Below, one piece after another: positions 1 to 5,964 of a DNA stretch of 7,502 nucleotides (its first letter is position 1; every line of letters starts with the position of its first letter). The stretch is from an uncultured Eubacteriales bacterium (GTDB taxonomy: Bacteria > Bacillota_A > Clostridia > Lachnospirales > Lachnospiraceae). The stretch covers positions 1 through 7,502 of the forward strand of contig CADCPV010000034.1 of assembly GCA_902803345.1 (NCBI GenBank). Direction: 5' to 3'. The notes beneath the pieces were generated by a model. That model made no database searches, had not been told where the DNA came from, and saw only the letters and a list, made by a program, of their open reading frames with translations. Made by a program: the position numbers and the translations under genes.

Positions 1-1112
1 CGGTAGACTTCCTTCAGGCCGGGGTTCGTGACCTTTTCGATGTTCTCGGAAATCTTGATGCGCGGCTTCATTTCGCCGTCTTCCTCGACTGCGCAGAGCT
101 TGTAAACGGCGCCGAAAACCGGTTCGGAGCGGGCGGTGATCATGCGCTCACCGATGCCGAAGGAATCAATCTGTGCACCCTGCTGCAGAAGCGAACGGAT
201 CGTAAACTCGTCGAGGGAATTGCTGACAACGATTTTGGCGTCGGTAAAACCCGCCGCATTTAGCATCTTCCGGGCTTCGATGGAAAGATATGCAAGGTCT
301 CCCGAATCCAGACGGATTCCGTAGTTTTTGGACTGAATTCCCTGCTCTTTCATTTCCCGGAACACGGTAATTGCATTCGGGACGCCGGATTTCAGCACAT
401 TGTAGGTATCCGCAAGCAGGATGCAGTTGTCCGGATAGACACGGGCAAATTTCCGGAAGGACTCCAGCTCGTCGCCGTAGAACATGACCCAGCTGTGGGC
501 CATCGTTCCGCCGACCGGGATGCCGAAGTATTCGCCGGCGGAGACTGTCGCAGTTCCGTTCACACCGCCGATATAGCAGGCGCGCGCGCCGTAAATCGCG
601 GCGTCGTTGTTGTGGGCGCGGCGGGCGCCGAAGTCCGAAACCGCCCGGCCTTTTGCCGCGTACACAATCCGCGCAGCCTTGGTCGCAATCAGCGACTGAT
701 GGTTAACCTGCGCCAGGATCTCCGTCTCCACAACCTGTGCCTGCACAAGGTCCGCCACAATCGTAATCACAGGTTCATTCGGATACATGACCGTCCCCTC
801 CGGGAAGGCATACACGTCGCCCGTAAAGCGGAAATCGCGCAGATACGCAAGAAAGCGCTCGTCAAACAGGTTCAGGGAACGCAGGTATTCGATATCCGCA
901 TCCTCGAAATGCATGCCCGTCAGGTACTGCAGCACCTGTTCGAGCCCTGCGAAAACCGCAAAGCCGCCGCCATCCGGGTTTCTGCGATAGAACACGTCAA
1001 AGGCCACGCGCCTTCTGTTGTCCTCGCCTAAGAAATACCCCTGCGCCATCGTCAGTTCATAAAGGTCCATCATCATGGACAGGTTCCGTTTGTCGTAAAT
1101 ATTGTTTTTCAT
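1..1112 (-). CDS. pncB: Nicotinate phosphoribosyltransferase, C-terminus cut by the window edge
   Basis: Cytoplasmic enzyme of the Preiss-Handler NAD salvage route: nicotinate + PRPP (+ ATP) to nicotinate mononucleotide. My reading of the minus strand is open from the ATG at 1110-1112 to base 3, giving 370 residues; family members are usually about 480, so roughly a quarter is missing. Visible family hallmarks are the N-terminal MMMDLYELTMAQGYF (residues 13-27), GGTMAHSWVMF around H206 (the conserved His that is phosphorylated in this family), RLDSGDLAYLS from residue 267, and a late VVSNSLDEF segment. The start is supported by AAAGGAG upstream. It begins 19 bp after the pncA stop and is the last visible gene of the nrtR-pncA-pncB operon, taking the nicotinate PncA makes. 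No frameshift or stop is seen in the visible part. The family call is firm. Confidence 0.95.
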   Translation of the reverse strand, partial: MKNNIYDKRNLSMMMDLYELTMAQGYFLGEDNRRRVAFDVFYRRNPDGGGFAVFAGLEQVLQYLTGMHFEDADIEYLRSLNLFDERFLAYLRDFRFTGDVYAFPEGTVMYPNEPVITIVADLVQAQVVETEILAQVNHQSLIATKAARIVYAAKGRAVSDFGARRAHNNDAAIYGARACYIGGVNGTATVSAGEYFGIPVGGTMAHSWVMFYGDELESFRKFARVYPDNCILLADTYNVLKSGVPNAITVFREMKEQGIQSKNYGIRLDSGDLAYLSIEARKMLNAAGFTDAKIVVSNSLDEFTIRSLLQQGAQIDSFGIGERMITARSEPVFGAVYKLCAVEEDGEMKPRIKISENIEKVTNPGLKEVY

Positions 1113-1131
1113 CCCCGCTCCTTTTGCCGGA

Positions 1132-1647
1132 TCAGCAAACCGTGATCTGGCAGCTTCTCATGGTCTCAAGCGCCGCTTCGTGCTTTTCAGGCGTAACGCC
1201 GGCACAGCACTTCGAATCCACAAAAATCGGCACTTCGGGCATTGCGGCCTTCAGAAGAAGCGCGTTGGATACGACGCAGATGTCCGTACAGAGGCCGATC
1301 AGTTCAATGCTCTCGATCTCCTCTTCCCGTTTTTTCAGGTAAACGCCGAGATCCACCGATCCGAAGGTTCCTTTCAGGAACACCTTTGCTTCCGGCAGGA
1401 ACTCCTGAAGCTCCGGAATTACCGCATGTCCTTCCGTCCCTTTCATGCAGTGAAGAACCGGCAGGAACTTTCCTTCCTGCGTTTCCATGTAGTTTTCCTC
1501 ATGGGTGTCCTGCGTAAAGATCACCTCACCCGAAAAGGCGCGGATTTTTGCGGCGACAGCTGGCACAATCGCCTGCGCCTCTTTCGTTCCGAGTGATCCG
1601 TCCACAAAATCTTTCTGCATGTCGATTACCAGAAGATACTTTTTCAT
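1132..1647 (-). CDS. pncA: Nicotinamidase (isochorismatase-like cysteine hydrolase)
   Basis: Hydrolyses nicotinamide to nicotinate and ammonia in the cytoplasm, feeding the adjacent PncB. The protein is 171 residues, a compact member of the family. It starts VIDMQKDFVDG with catalytic Asp9; the metal site is readable as D47-x-H49, E58 and H66, the Asp-His-Glu-His pattern known from the streptococcal enzyme; Lys92 (FLKGTF) and the nucleophile Cys124 in GLCTDICV complete the triad. I chose the ATG at 1645-1647 because MKKYLLVIDMQ is the normal family N-terminus and AGGAGG lies just upstream; a longer open frame to 1812 would add an unrelated 55-residue tail that overlaps nrtR in another frame. 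Only 13 bp separate it from the nrtR stop, and its ribosome binding site lies over that stop, so translational coupling is likely. Another isochorismatase-type hydrolase is possible, but the residues and the pncB neighbour argue for nicotinamidase. Confidence 0.93.
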   Translation of the reverse strand: MKKYLLVIDMQKDFVDGSLGTKEAQAIVPAVAAKIRAFSGEVIFTQDTHEENYMETQEGKFLPVLHCMKGTEGHAVIPELQEFLPEAKVFLKGTFGSVDLGVYLKKREEEIESIELIGLCTDICVVSNALLLKAAMPEVPIFVDSKCCAGVTPEKHEAALETMRSCQITVC

Positions 1648-1660
1648 CCTGATCCTCCTC

Positions 1661-2338
1661 TCAAGTCCCGGTGAAAAGCCTGCACTGTACTTTTCTCCTG
1701 TAAATCTGGGCAGGCCTGTGTTTCTGCCCCCGGACACTCTCCCCTGTCGCTTCCACAAGGTCCTTTGTTTTCCGGGTGAAGTTGTCGATCTTTGCGCCAA
1801 GAACAGCTTCAAAGGTGCTTCTCAGCTCACTGAGCGTAAACTGTTCGCCGGTCAGCATGAAGCCTTCTTCTTCCGTGTACAGATCATGACGCAGTTTATC
1901 CATTGCTTCCGTAATCATGGATGCATGGTCGAAGGCCAGTTCATCCATCCGTTCCGAAACTCCATCATTGTACAGGATTCCCTCCCCAACTCGGTCCGTA
2001 TAAAACCAGGTGCAGAATTCCTGCTCCGGCGTATCGGTCAGGACGCCGAGATAAACACAGGAGATGACCCGCCACCGGTCGTCCCGCGCCGGGTTGTCGC
2101 GGATCGTAAACTGCCGGGCTGAGAAGCAGCTGAATCCGAGTTTTTCCGCCGCCTTCCCGTACAGGATCTCCTTCAGTGTTTTATCGATATCGACGAAACC
2201 GCCTGCAAGCGACCATTTTCCGTTTTCAACATCCTGCAGCGCCCTTTTTATCAGCCCTGTCTGAAGTTTTCCATCCCGGACGCGAAACAGCACGAGATCC
2301 GCCGCAACTGCCGGCCTTTCATAATCCAGAAAATCCAT
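1661..2338 (-). CDS. nrtR: NrtR-type regulator of NAD metabolism (inactive Nudix domain plus winged helix)
   Basis: A 225-residue protein with two parts. Residues about 10-150 form a Nudix-like fold; residues about 158-216 form the NrtR-type winged helix (FTLSELRSTFEAVLG, then EATGESVRG and HRPAQIYRR). In the family this regulator represses NAD synthesis or salvage genes and is released by ADP-ribose. The Nudix box is decayed: starting at G47, the expected E53, R61, E62 and E66 read K, G, K and K, and only G47, E65 and G68 remain, so hydrolase activity is not expected and the domain should act as a ligand sensor. The ATG at 2336-2338 is preceded by GGAGGT with 7-base spacing. It heads the nrtR-pncA-pncB operon, so control of its own operon is the natural inference. 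A plain ADP-ribose pyrophosphatase is the alternative, disfavoured by the missing glutamates and the C-terminal DNA-binding domain. Confidence 0.88.
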   Translation of the reverse strand: MDFLDYERPAVAADLVLFRVRDGKLQTGLIKRALQDVENGKWSLAGGFVDIDKTLKEILYGKAAEKLGFSCFSARQFTIRDNPARDDRWRVISCVYLGVLTDTPEQEFCTWFYTDRVGEGILYNDGVSERMDELAFDHASMITEAMDKLRHDLYTEEEGFMLTGEQFTLSELRSTFEAVLGAKIDNFTRKTKDLVEATGESVRGQKHRPAQIYRRKVQCRLFTGT

Positions 2339-2357
2339 CTCTTTGACCTCCGAACAA

Positions 2358-2386
2358 AGTATAGCACAGTTTTTCGGATTTGTAAA
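2358..2386 (-). promoter_or_regulatory. Sigma-A promoter of the nrtR-pncA-pncB operon
   Basis: Read on the minus strand, TTTACA (2381-2386) and TATACT (2358-2363) are separated by exactly 17 bases, with TGC just upstream of the -10 box as an extended -10 element. The predicted transcript starts near 2351, right at the GGAGGT ribosome binding site (2346-2351), so the leader would be only about 13 nt. Position and quality make it the likely promoter of the NAD salvage operon. Confidence 0.75.
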
Positions 2387-2416
2387 TAGTTTTTATCATA
2401 TTGATAAATACTGTTT
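2384..2416. promoter_or_regulatory. Palindromic candidate operator next to the nrtR promoter
   Basis: The core is a perfect inverted repeat TTTATCA-tat-TGATAAA (2392-2408). Beyond one mismatched pair it extends through AGT (2388-2390) and ACT (2410-2412), giving 10 of 11 pairs matched per arm over 25 bp, and further AAA/TTT pairs lie at 2384-2386 and 2414-2416. It abuts and partly covers the -35 box of the nrtR promoter, a typical repressor position. The feoAB promoter is about 75 bp away on the other side. NrtR is the most likely binder by context; I do not know the consensus for this lineage, and a regulator of feoAB cannot be excluded. Confidence 0.6.
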
Positions 2417-2489
2417 TCCAAAAGCACTTTTCAGAAGGTTTTCCGACTCGAAACAGGTTCAACGAAGGGGCTTCCGGATGATTTTATTC

Positions 2490-2518
2490 TTGACAAGCGG
2501 GGGAATCGGGACTACACT
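2490..2518 (+). promoter_or_regulatory. Sigma-A promoter of feoAB
   Basis: A perfect -35 TTGACA (2490-2495) and a -10 TACACT (2513-2518) are separated by 17 bases. Transcription would start near 2525, leaving a leader of about 42 nt with GGTGGAGAG (2552-2560) as ribosome binding site 6 bases before the start codon. I see no clear Fur-type or DtxR-type palindrome over the promoter itself. Confidence 0.75.
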
Positions 2519-2566
2519 TTCCATCAGAGAGGGAACAGATCTTTTCGGTCTGGTGGAGAGAAATCT

Positions 2567-4915
2567 ATGACAACACTGAAAAACCTGAAAGCAGGCCAGC
2601 GGGCCGTGATCCGCACCGTCGGCGGCGAAGGCGCGCTCCGGCAGCATTTCCTGGACATGGGCGTGATCGCGGGCACGGAAGTGAAGGTCGTCAAATTCGC
2701 GCCGATGGGCGATCCGATGGAGCTTCTGATCCATGGCTATGAACTGACGCTCCGTCTTGCGGACGCGGATCAGATTGAAGTGGAGCTTCTGCCGGAAGAA
2801 ACGCCCGACACAGCCGGAAAAACAGCTGAAAAGGAACGCCTCCGCCGCGCCCACCCGGGCCTCGGTGAAGGCGGCAAATATCATCCGAAGGGCTCCGGAG
2901 ACCCGCTGCCGGAAGGTACTGTCCTGACTTTCGCGCTTGTCGGCAACCAGAACAGCGGAAAAACGACGCTGTTCAACCAACTGACCGGTTCCAACCAGCA
3001 TGTCGGCAATTTCCCCGGCGTTACGGTCGACCGAAAGGACGGCCGCATCAAGGGCCAGCCGGATACCCTGATCACCGACCTTCCGGGAATTTATTCCATG
3101 TCCCCTTATTCGAGCGAGGAGCTCGTCTCGCGGAACTTTGTTATTGAAGAAAAGCCGAAAGCCATTATCAATATCGTAGACGCCACCAATATCGAACGAA
3201 ACCTCTACCTCACGATGCAGCTTCTGGAGATGAATATTCCGATGGTTGTCGCGCTGAACATGATGGATGAAGTCACGGGAAACGGCGGGAGTATCGACAT
3301 CAACGAAATGGAGGCTGCGCTCGGCGTGCCCGTCATTCCGATCTCCGCAGCCAAAAATGAAGGTGTGGATGAGCTGGTGCGCCACGCAGTCCACATCGCC
3401 AGATACCAGGAAAAGCCGCTCCGACAGGATTTCTGTGATGAAAATGATCACGGCGGCGCCGTACACCGGGCGCTTCACGGCATTATTCACCTGATCTCAG
3501 ACCATGCCGAGAAGGCCGGCCTTCCGGTCCGTTTTGCCGCCTCCAAGCTTGCGGAATCCGACGCACTGGTGCTCGAGAGACTCCAGCTTGATGAGAATGA
3601 GAAGGATATGCTCGAGCACATTATCCTGCAGATGGAACGCGAACGCGGGCTGGACCGGAGCGCCGCGATAGCAGACATGCGCTTCGCCTTTATCGAACTC
3701 GTCTGCGAGCGCACGGTGCACAAGCCGCGTGAATCAAAAGAGCGGCGCCGCAGTGAAAAGATCGACCGGATCCTCACCGGAAAATACACTGCCATCCCCG
3801 CCTTTATCCTGATCATGGGACTGGTGTTTTTCCTGACCTTCAATGTGATCGGCCCCTTCTTCCAGGACCTCCTTGCAAAGGGTGTTGATGCGCTTTCCGT
3901 TCTCACAGACCGGGCGCTCACGGCAGCCAATGTCAATTCTGCTCTGCACGACCTGATTATCGAAGGGATTTTCGAGGGCGTCGGCTCGGTTTTAAGTTTC
4001 CTGCCGATCATTGTCATCCTCTTTTTCTTCCTGTCGCTTTTGGAGGACAGCGGCTACGTCGCGCGCGTGGCCTTCGTCATGGACAAACTGCTCCGGAAGA
4101 TCGGCCTCTCGGGCCGCAGCATTGTGCCCATGCTGATCGGTTTCGGCTGTACGGTGCCTGCTGTCATGGCCACAAGGACCCTCCCTTCCGATCGTGACCG
4201 CCGCATGACGATCCTGCTTTCTCCCTTCATGAGCTGTTCGGCAAAAGTCCCGGTCTACGGCTTCTTTGTCGCAGCGTTCTTCCCGCGTTCCGGCGGACTG
4301 ATTATGATCGGGCTCTATGTTCTGGGCATTCTTCTCGGCATTCTTGCGGCGCTTCTGTACCGGAAGACACTGTTCCGGGGCGAAGCGGTGCCTTTTGTCA
4401 TGGAACTCCCCAATTACCGCCTGCCGGGCATCAAGAATGTCCTGCGGCTCCTCTGGGAAAAGGCGCGGGACTTCCTGCACCGTGCCTTCACGATCATCCT
4501 GATTGCAACAATCGTGATCTGGTTCCTCCGGAGCTTTGATTTCCGCTTCAACCTGACGAATGATCCGCACGCAAGCATGCTCGCCTCGCTTTCGGGCTGG
4601 ATTGCACCGGTGCTCCGGCCGATCGGACTCGGCGACTGGCGGATTGCGACTTCGCTGATCACAGGTTTCATCGCCAAGGAAAGTGTCGTCGCGACGATGG
4701 AAATGCTTTTTACAGACGGGGTGGCCGGCGCGCTCTCCCAGTCCGCTGCACTTTGTCTTCTGGTTTTCTCTCTTCTCTATACGCCCTGCGTTGCGGCCGT
4801 CGCCTCGATCCGCCGGGAAATGGGTCCCCTGTGGGCTGCCGGTGTCGTCCTGTGGCAGTGTCTTGTGGCCTGGCTCGTAAGCTTCGGCGTGCATCTGATT
4901 TCAAAGCTGTTCTGA
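2567..4915 (+). CDS. feoB: Ferrous iron transporter, FeoA-FeoB fusion
   Basis: A 782-residue inner-membrane Fe(II) importer in which FeoA and FeoB are one polypeptide. Residues 1-75 are a FeoA SH3-like domain (LKNLKAGQRAVI, FLDMGVIAGTEV). A charged linker (about 76-118) leads to the GTPase domain: G1 GNQNSGKTT (126-134), G2 T153 in GVTVD, G3 DLPG (171-174), G4 NMMD (231-234) and G5 SAA (260-262). Residues about 280-400 are the helical spacer. The membrane part (about 407-782) carries both conserved gate motifs, GFGCTVPAV with C528 and SCSAKVPVY with C557, and a third Cys in TPCVAAV (C741). FeoB alone is usually 600-780 residues, so the protein appears complete. G1 has Gln where many FeoB proteins have Pro (GNPNSGKT). 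It has its own promoter and no FeoC-like neighbour. The fusion is known in some Firmicutes and Bacteroidetes. Confidence 0.96.
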   Translation: MTTLKNLKAGQRAVIRTVGGEGALRQHFLDMGVIAGTEVKVVKFAPMGDPMELLIHGYELTLRLADADQIEVELLPEETPDTAGKTAEKERLRRAHPGLGEGGKYHPKGSGDPLPEGTVLTFALVGNQNSGKTTLFNQLTGSNQHVGNFPGVTVDRKDGRIKGQPDTLITDLPGIYSMSPYSSEELVSRNFVIEEKPKAIINIVDATNIERNLYLTMQLLEMNIPMVVALNMMDEVTGNGGSIDINEMEAALGVPVIPISAAKNEGVDELVRHAVHIARYQEKPLRQDFCDENDHGGAVHRALHGIIHLISDHAEKAGLPVRFAASKLAESDALVLERLQLDENEKDMLEHIILQMERERGLDRSAAIADMRFAFIELVCERTVHKPRESKERRRSEKIDRILTGKYTAIPAFILIMGLVFFLTFNVIGPFFQDLLAKGVDALSVLTDRALTAANVNSALHDLIIEGIFEGVGSVLSFLPIIVILFFFLSLLEDSGYVARVAFVMDKLLRKIGLSGRSIVPMLIGFGCTVPAVMATRTLPSDRDRRMTILLSPFMSCSAKVPVYGFFVAAFFPRSGGLIMIGLYVLGILLGILAALLYRKTLFRGEAVPFVMELPNYRLPGIKNVLRLLWEKARDFLHRAFTIILIATIVIWFLRSFDFRFNLTNDPHASMLASLSGWIAPVLRPIGLGDWRIATSLITGFIAKESVVATMEMLFTDGVAGALSQSAALCLLVFSLLYTPCVAAVASIRREMGPLWAAGVVLWQCLVAWLVSFGVHLISKLF

Positions 4916-4925
4916 AAAATCTGTC

Positions 4926-4960
4926 ATCCCGGGCGAAGGCATCCGATCTTCACCCGGGAT
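4926..4960. terminator. GC-rich hairpin after feoAB, possible terminator
   Basis: Arms ATCCCGGG (4926-4933) and CCCGGGAT (4953-4960) pair perfectly; inside them a C-A mismatch is followed by GAAG/CTTC, giving a 13-position stem with one mismatch and a 9-nt loop. It begins 11 bp after the feoAB stop. On the plus strand no T-run follows directly, so it may be a weak or factor-assisted terminator, or an mRNA-stabilising 3' hairpin. A short T-run exists only on the opposite strand. Confidence 0.45.
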
Positions 4961-5004
4961 TCATCACTTCGCAGAAATCTCCCCACTTTTTCTGTTTCTT
5001 TCTC

Positions 5005-5033
5005 TTGACAAAATCCGCCCTGTTGTATACAAT
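5005..5033 (+). promoter_or_regulatory. Sigma-A promoter of the ribbon-helix-helix operon
   Basis: TTGACA (5005-5010) and TACAAT (5028-5033) are 17 bases apart; TATACA at 5026-5031 is an overlapping second choice. The start of transcription would be near 5040, giving a leader of about 63 nt. The -10 box lies inside a palindromic repeat, so a bound protein there would block polymerase. Confidence 0.78.
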
Positions 5034-5073
5034 TGTAACCATCTATCGCGTATAGTATTACATTTGTAAACAT
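5028..5073. repeat. Two TACA-N2-TGTA repeats at the promoter, candidate operator
   Basis: TACAATTGTAACCAT (5028-5042) and TACATTTGTAAACAT (5059-5073) agree at 13 of 15 positions and are offset by 31 bp, close to three helical turns. Each starts with an inverted pair of TACA/TGTA; the first is the perfect palindrome TACAATTGTA, and it also overlaps the palindrome TTGTATACAA (5023-5032). One copy covers the -10 box and the other lies in the early transcribed region. The first gene of the operon encodes a ribbon-helix-helix protein, a class that commonly binds repeated short sites at its own promoter, so autorepression is inferred. Confidence 0.6.
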
Positions 5074-5102
5074 TCAGAGTCAGAGGGGGTGCCGGGAGGC
5101 TT

Positions 5103-5294
5103 ATGGAAAAACTGAAAATTCCGCCGAAACGGTACAGAAAAGAGACTGCCGTCGTCTCTGCCCGTCTGCCGAAAGATATGATCGACGATCTGGACCGGAT
5201 TGCCGATCTCACCGGCCGCAACCGCAATGAGATCATTACGCTGTGTCTGGAGTACGCGATGGAACACCTGGAGGAAGGAGGAACGGAGTCATGA
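5103..5294 (+). CDS. Ribbon-helix-helix (CopG/Arc-type) DNA-binding protein
   Basis: A 63-residue protein that fits a minimal ribbon-helix-helix repressor. Residues 15-23 (TAVVSARLP) form the expected beta strand that reads the major groove, followed by helix A (KDMIDDLDRIADLTG, 24-38) and, after the RNRN turn, helix B (EIITLCLEYAMEHLEE, 43-58). The N-terminus is basic (KIPPKRYRK). There is no extra metal-binding or effector domain, so it is not NikR. GGGAGG lies just 3 bases before the ATG, a short spacing. Its stop overlaps the start of the next gene as ATGA, so the two are translationally coupled. Paired repeats in the promoter suggest it represses its own operon. Antitoxins often have this fold, but the partners here are membrane proteins rather than a recognisable toxin. 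The fold call is firm; the regulated process is unknown. Confidence 0.88.
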   Translation: MEKLKIPPKRYRKETAVVSARLPKDMIDDLDRIADLTGRNRNEIITLCLEYAMEHLEEGGTES

Positions 5295-5743
5295 AGATCC
5301 GGGCAGCTAAAGTGCCGAACCGGGAGCTTTTCTGGTGGCTCAACATTCTTCTTTTCGGAATCCTCGGTGTGGTCCTGATCCTTGCGCTGAACTCCAGTGT
5401 ATCCGTTCATGCACTCTGTGCGCGGCTTCTCTCGGGAAAAGGCATCAGCGCACTCCAGAAGCGCATACTCACACCTGAAGTAGTAGAACTGCTGCTCCTT
5501 TACGGGAAATGCTTTATCTGGTCCTATGAGCTTGTGTTCTGCCTCTCGTTTCTTCTGCGGGGCAGTCTTTCCGGCCTCAAATCGGCCTTTGCCATCGCTG
5601 TCGTTTTCGAAGCGATCCTGCTTTTGGTGCAGTTCTTTTTCTTCCTGCACGGAAGCTTCCTGATCGGCAATCTTGCCGCGATTCTTCTTGGAGATTTTTT
5701 CTCCATCCTGATTATTCTGATCCATGAGAGGGCACTGATATGA
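5291..5743 (+). CDS. Four-helix membrane protein, weakly VanZ-like
   Basis: A 150-residue hydrophobic protein. The likely membrane segments are residues about 14-34, 64-89, 98-119 and 123-145, with a short basic N-terminus (MKIRAAK) and an amphipathic loop of about 30 residues after the first helix. No signal peptide or catalytic motif is certain. The order of elements (K73 and E80 before a helix, E107/Q114 in the next, then a HGS turn and GNLAAILLGD) recalls the layout of VanZ-family proteins, but the diagnostic His, Asp-Glu and Pro-Gly-Arg residues are missing, so this is only a weak suggestion. It starts within the ATGA overlap with the upstream regulator gene, has AAGGAGG about 10 bases before its ATG, and ends in an ATGA overlap with the next gene. 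Coupling and spacing argue strongly that it is a real gene working with its neighbours. Function unknown. Confidence 0.8.
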   Translation: MKIRAAKVPNRELFWWLNILLFGILGVVLILALNSSVSVHALCARLLSGKGISALQKRILTPEVVELLLLYGKCFIWSYELVFCLSFLLRGSLSGLKSAFAIAVVFEAILLLVQFFFFLHGSFLIGNLAAILLGDFFSILIILIHERALI

Positions 5744-5964
5744 CCCGGAAAAACCCGAAAAAAAGTCCGAAAGACGTCAAAAGACATCTTCCGGAAATCA
5801 TTCTGATTCTGACCGTTTTCCTGGTCTTCTTTGTTGTTTTCTCCATGCATCAGGAAGAACTCCTGCAGGATCTGAGAAACGCCCTTTCCGACATAACAGA
5901 CGGTGGACTTTTAGAGCGTTTCGGTATAACGCCGGTCCTCGCACTTCTGTCAGGCAGTCCGTGA
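5740..5964 (+). CDS. Small single-pass membrane protein, unknown function
   Basis: A 74-residue protein with a strongly basic N-terminus (TRKNPKKSPKDVKRH, residues 2-16), one hydrophobic segment (about 18-36, IILILTVFLVFFVVF) and a C-terminal tail containing an acidic amphipathic stretch (QEELLQDLRNALSDI). By the positive-inside rule the N-terminus should be cytoplasmic and the tail outside, unless the segment is a cleaved signal; no clear signal peptidase site was seen. It begins within an ATGA overlap with the preceding membrane protein gene, with GAGAGG upstream, so it is co-translated with it. Its last 15 bp overlap the end of the convergent gene on the minus strand. I do not recognise the family. 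Position and coupling support a real gene in a three-gene unit, perhaps a small partner of the four-helix protein. Confidence 0.7.
   Translation: MTRKNPKKSPKDVKRHLPEIILILTVFLVFFVVFSMHQEELLQDLRNALSDITDGGLLERFGITPVLALLSGSP

Noticed and set aside
495..1031. A 178-codon plus-strand open frame opposite pncB
   Set aside because: The minus strand encodes clear nicotinate phosphoribosyltransferase motifs here; the plus-strand product resembles nothing and lacks a ribosome binding site of note.
1648..1812. An upstream extension of pncA giving a 226-residue protein
   Set aside because: The extra residues overlap nrtR in another frame and are unlike the family; the ATG at 1645-1647 has AGGAGG and gives the normal N-terminus.
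2384..2416. The palindrome as a classical Fur box for feoAB
   Set aside because: The arms read TATCA/TGATA, in the reverse order to the GATAAT/ATTATC pattern of Fur sites, and it is far from the feoAB promoter.
2459..3490. A 343-codon minus-strand open frame opposite the first part of feoAB
   Set aside because: It lies antisense to the well-conserved FeoA and GTPase domains, has no family resemblance and no gene-like context; GC-rich codon use commonly opens such frames.
3992..4894. A 300-codon minus-strand open frame opposite the FeoB membrane domain
   Set aside because: Its product is almost entirely charged and polar residues (many Arg, Glu, Asp, His), the expected mirror of hydrophobic membrane codons, so it is a shadow of feoB.
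5103..5294. The ribbon-helix-helix protein as NikR, a nickel regulator, because it sits next to an iron transporter
   Set aside because: It has only 63 residues and lacks the C-terminal metal-binding domain of NikR.
4964..5725. A 253-codon minus-strand open frame covering the ribbon-helix-helix and four-helix protein genes
   Set aside because: The plus-strand genes have a strong promoter, ribosome binding sites, ATGA coupling and a recognisable fold; the antisense product is charged and featureless.
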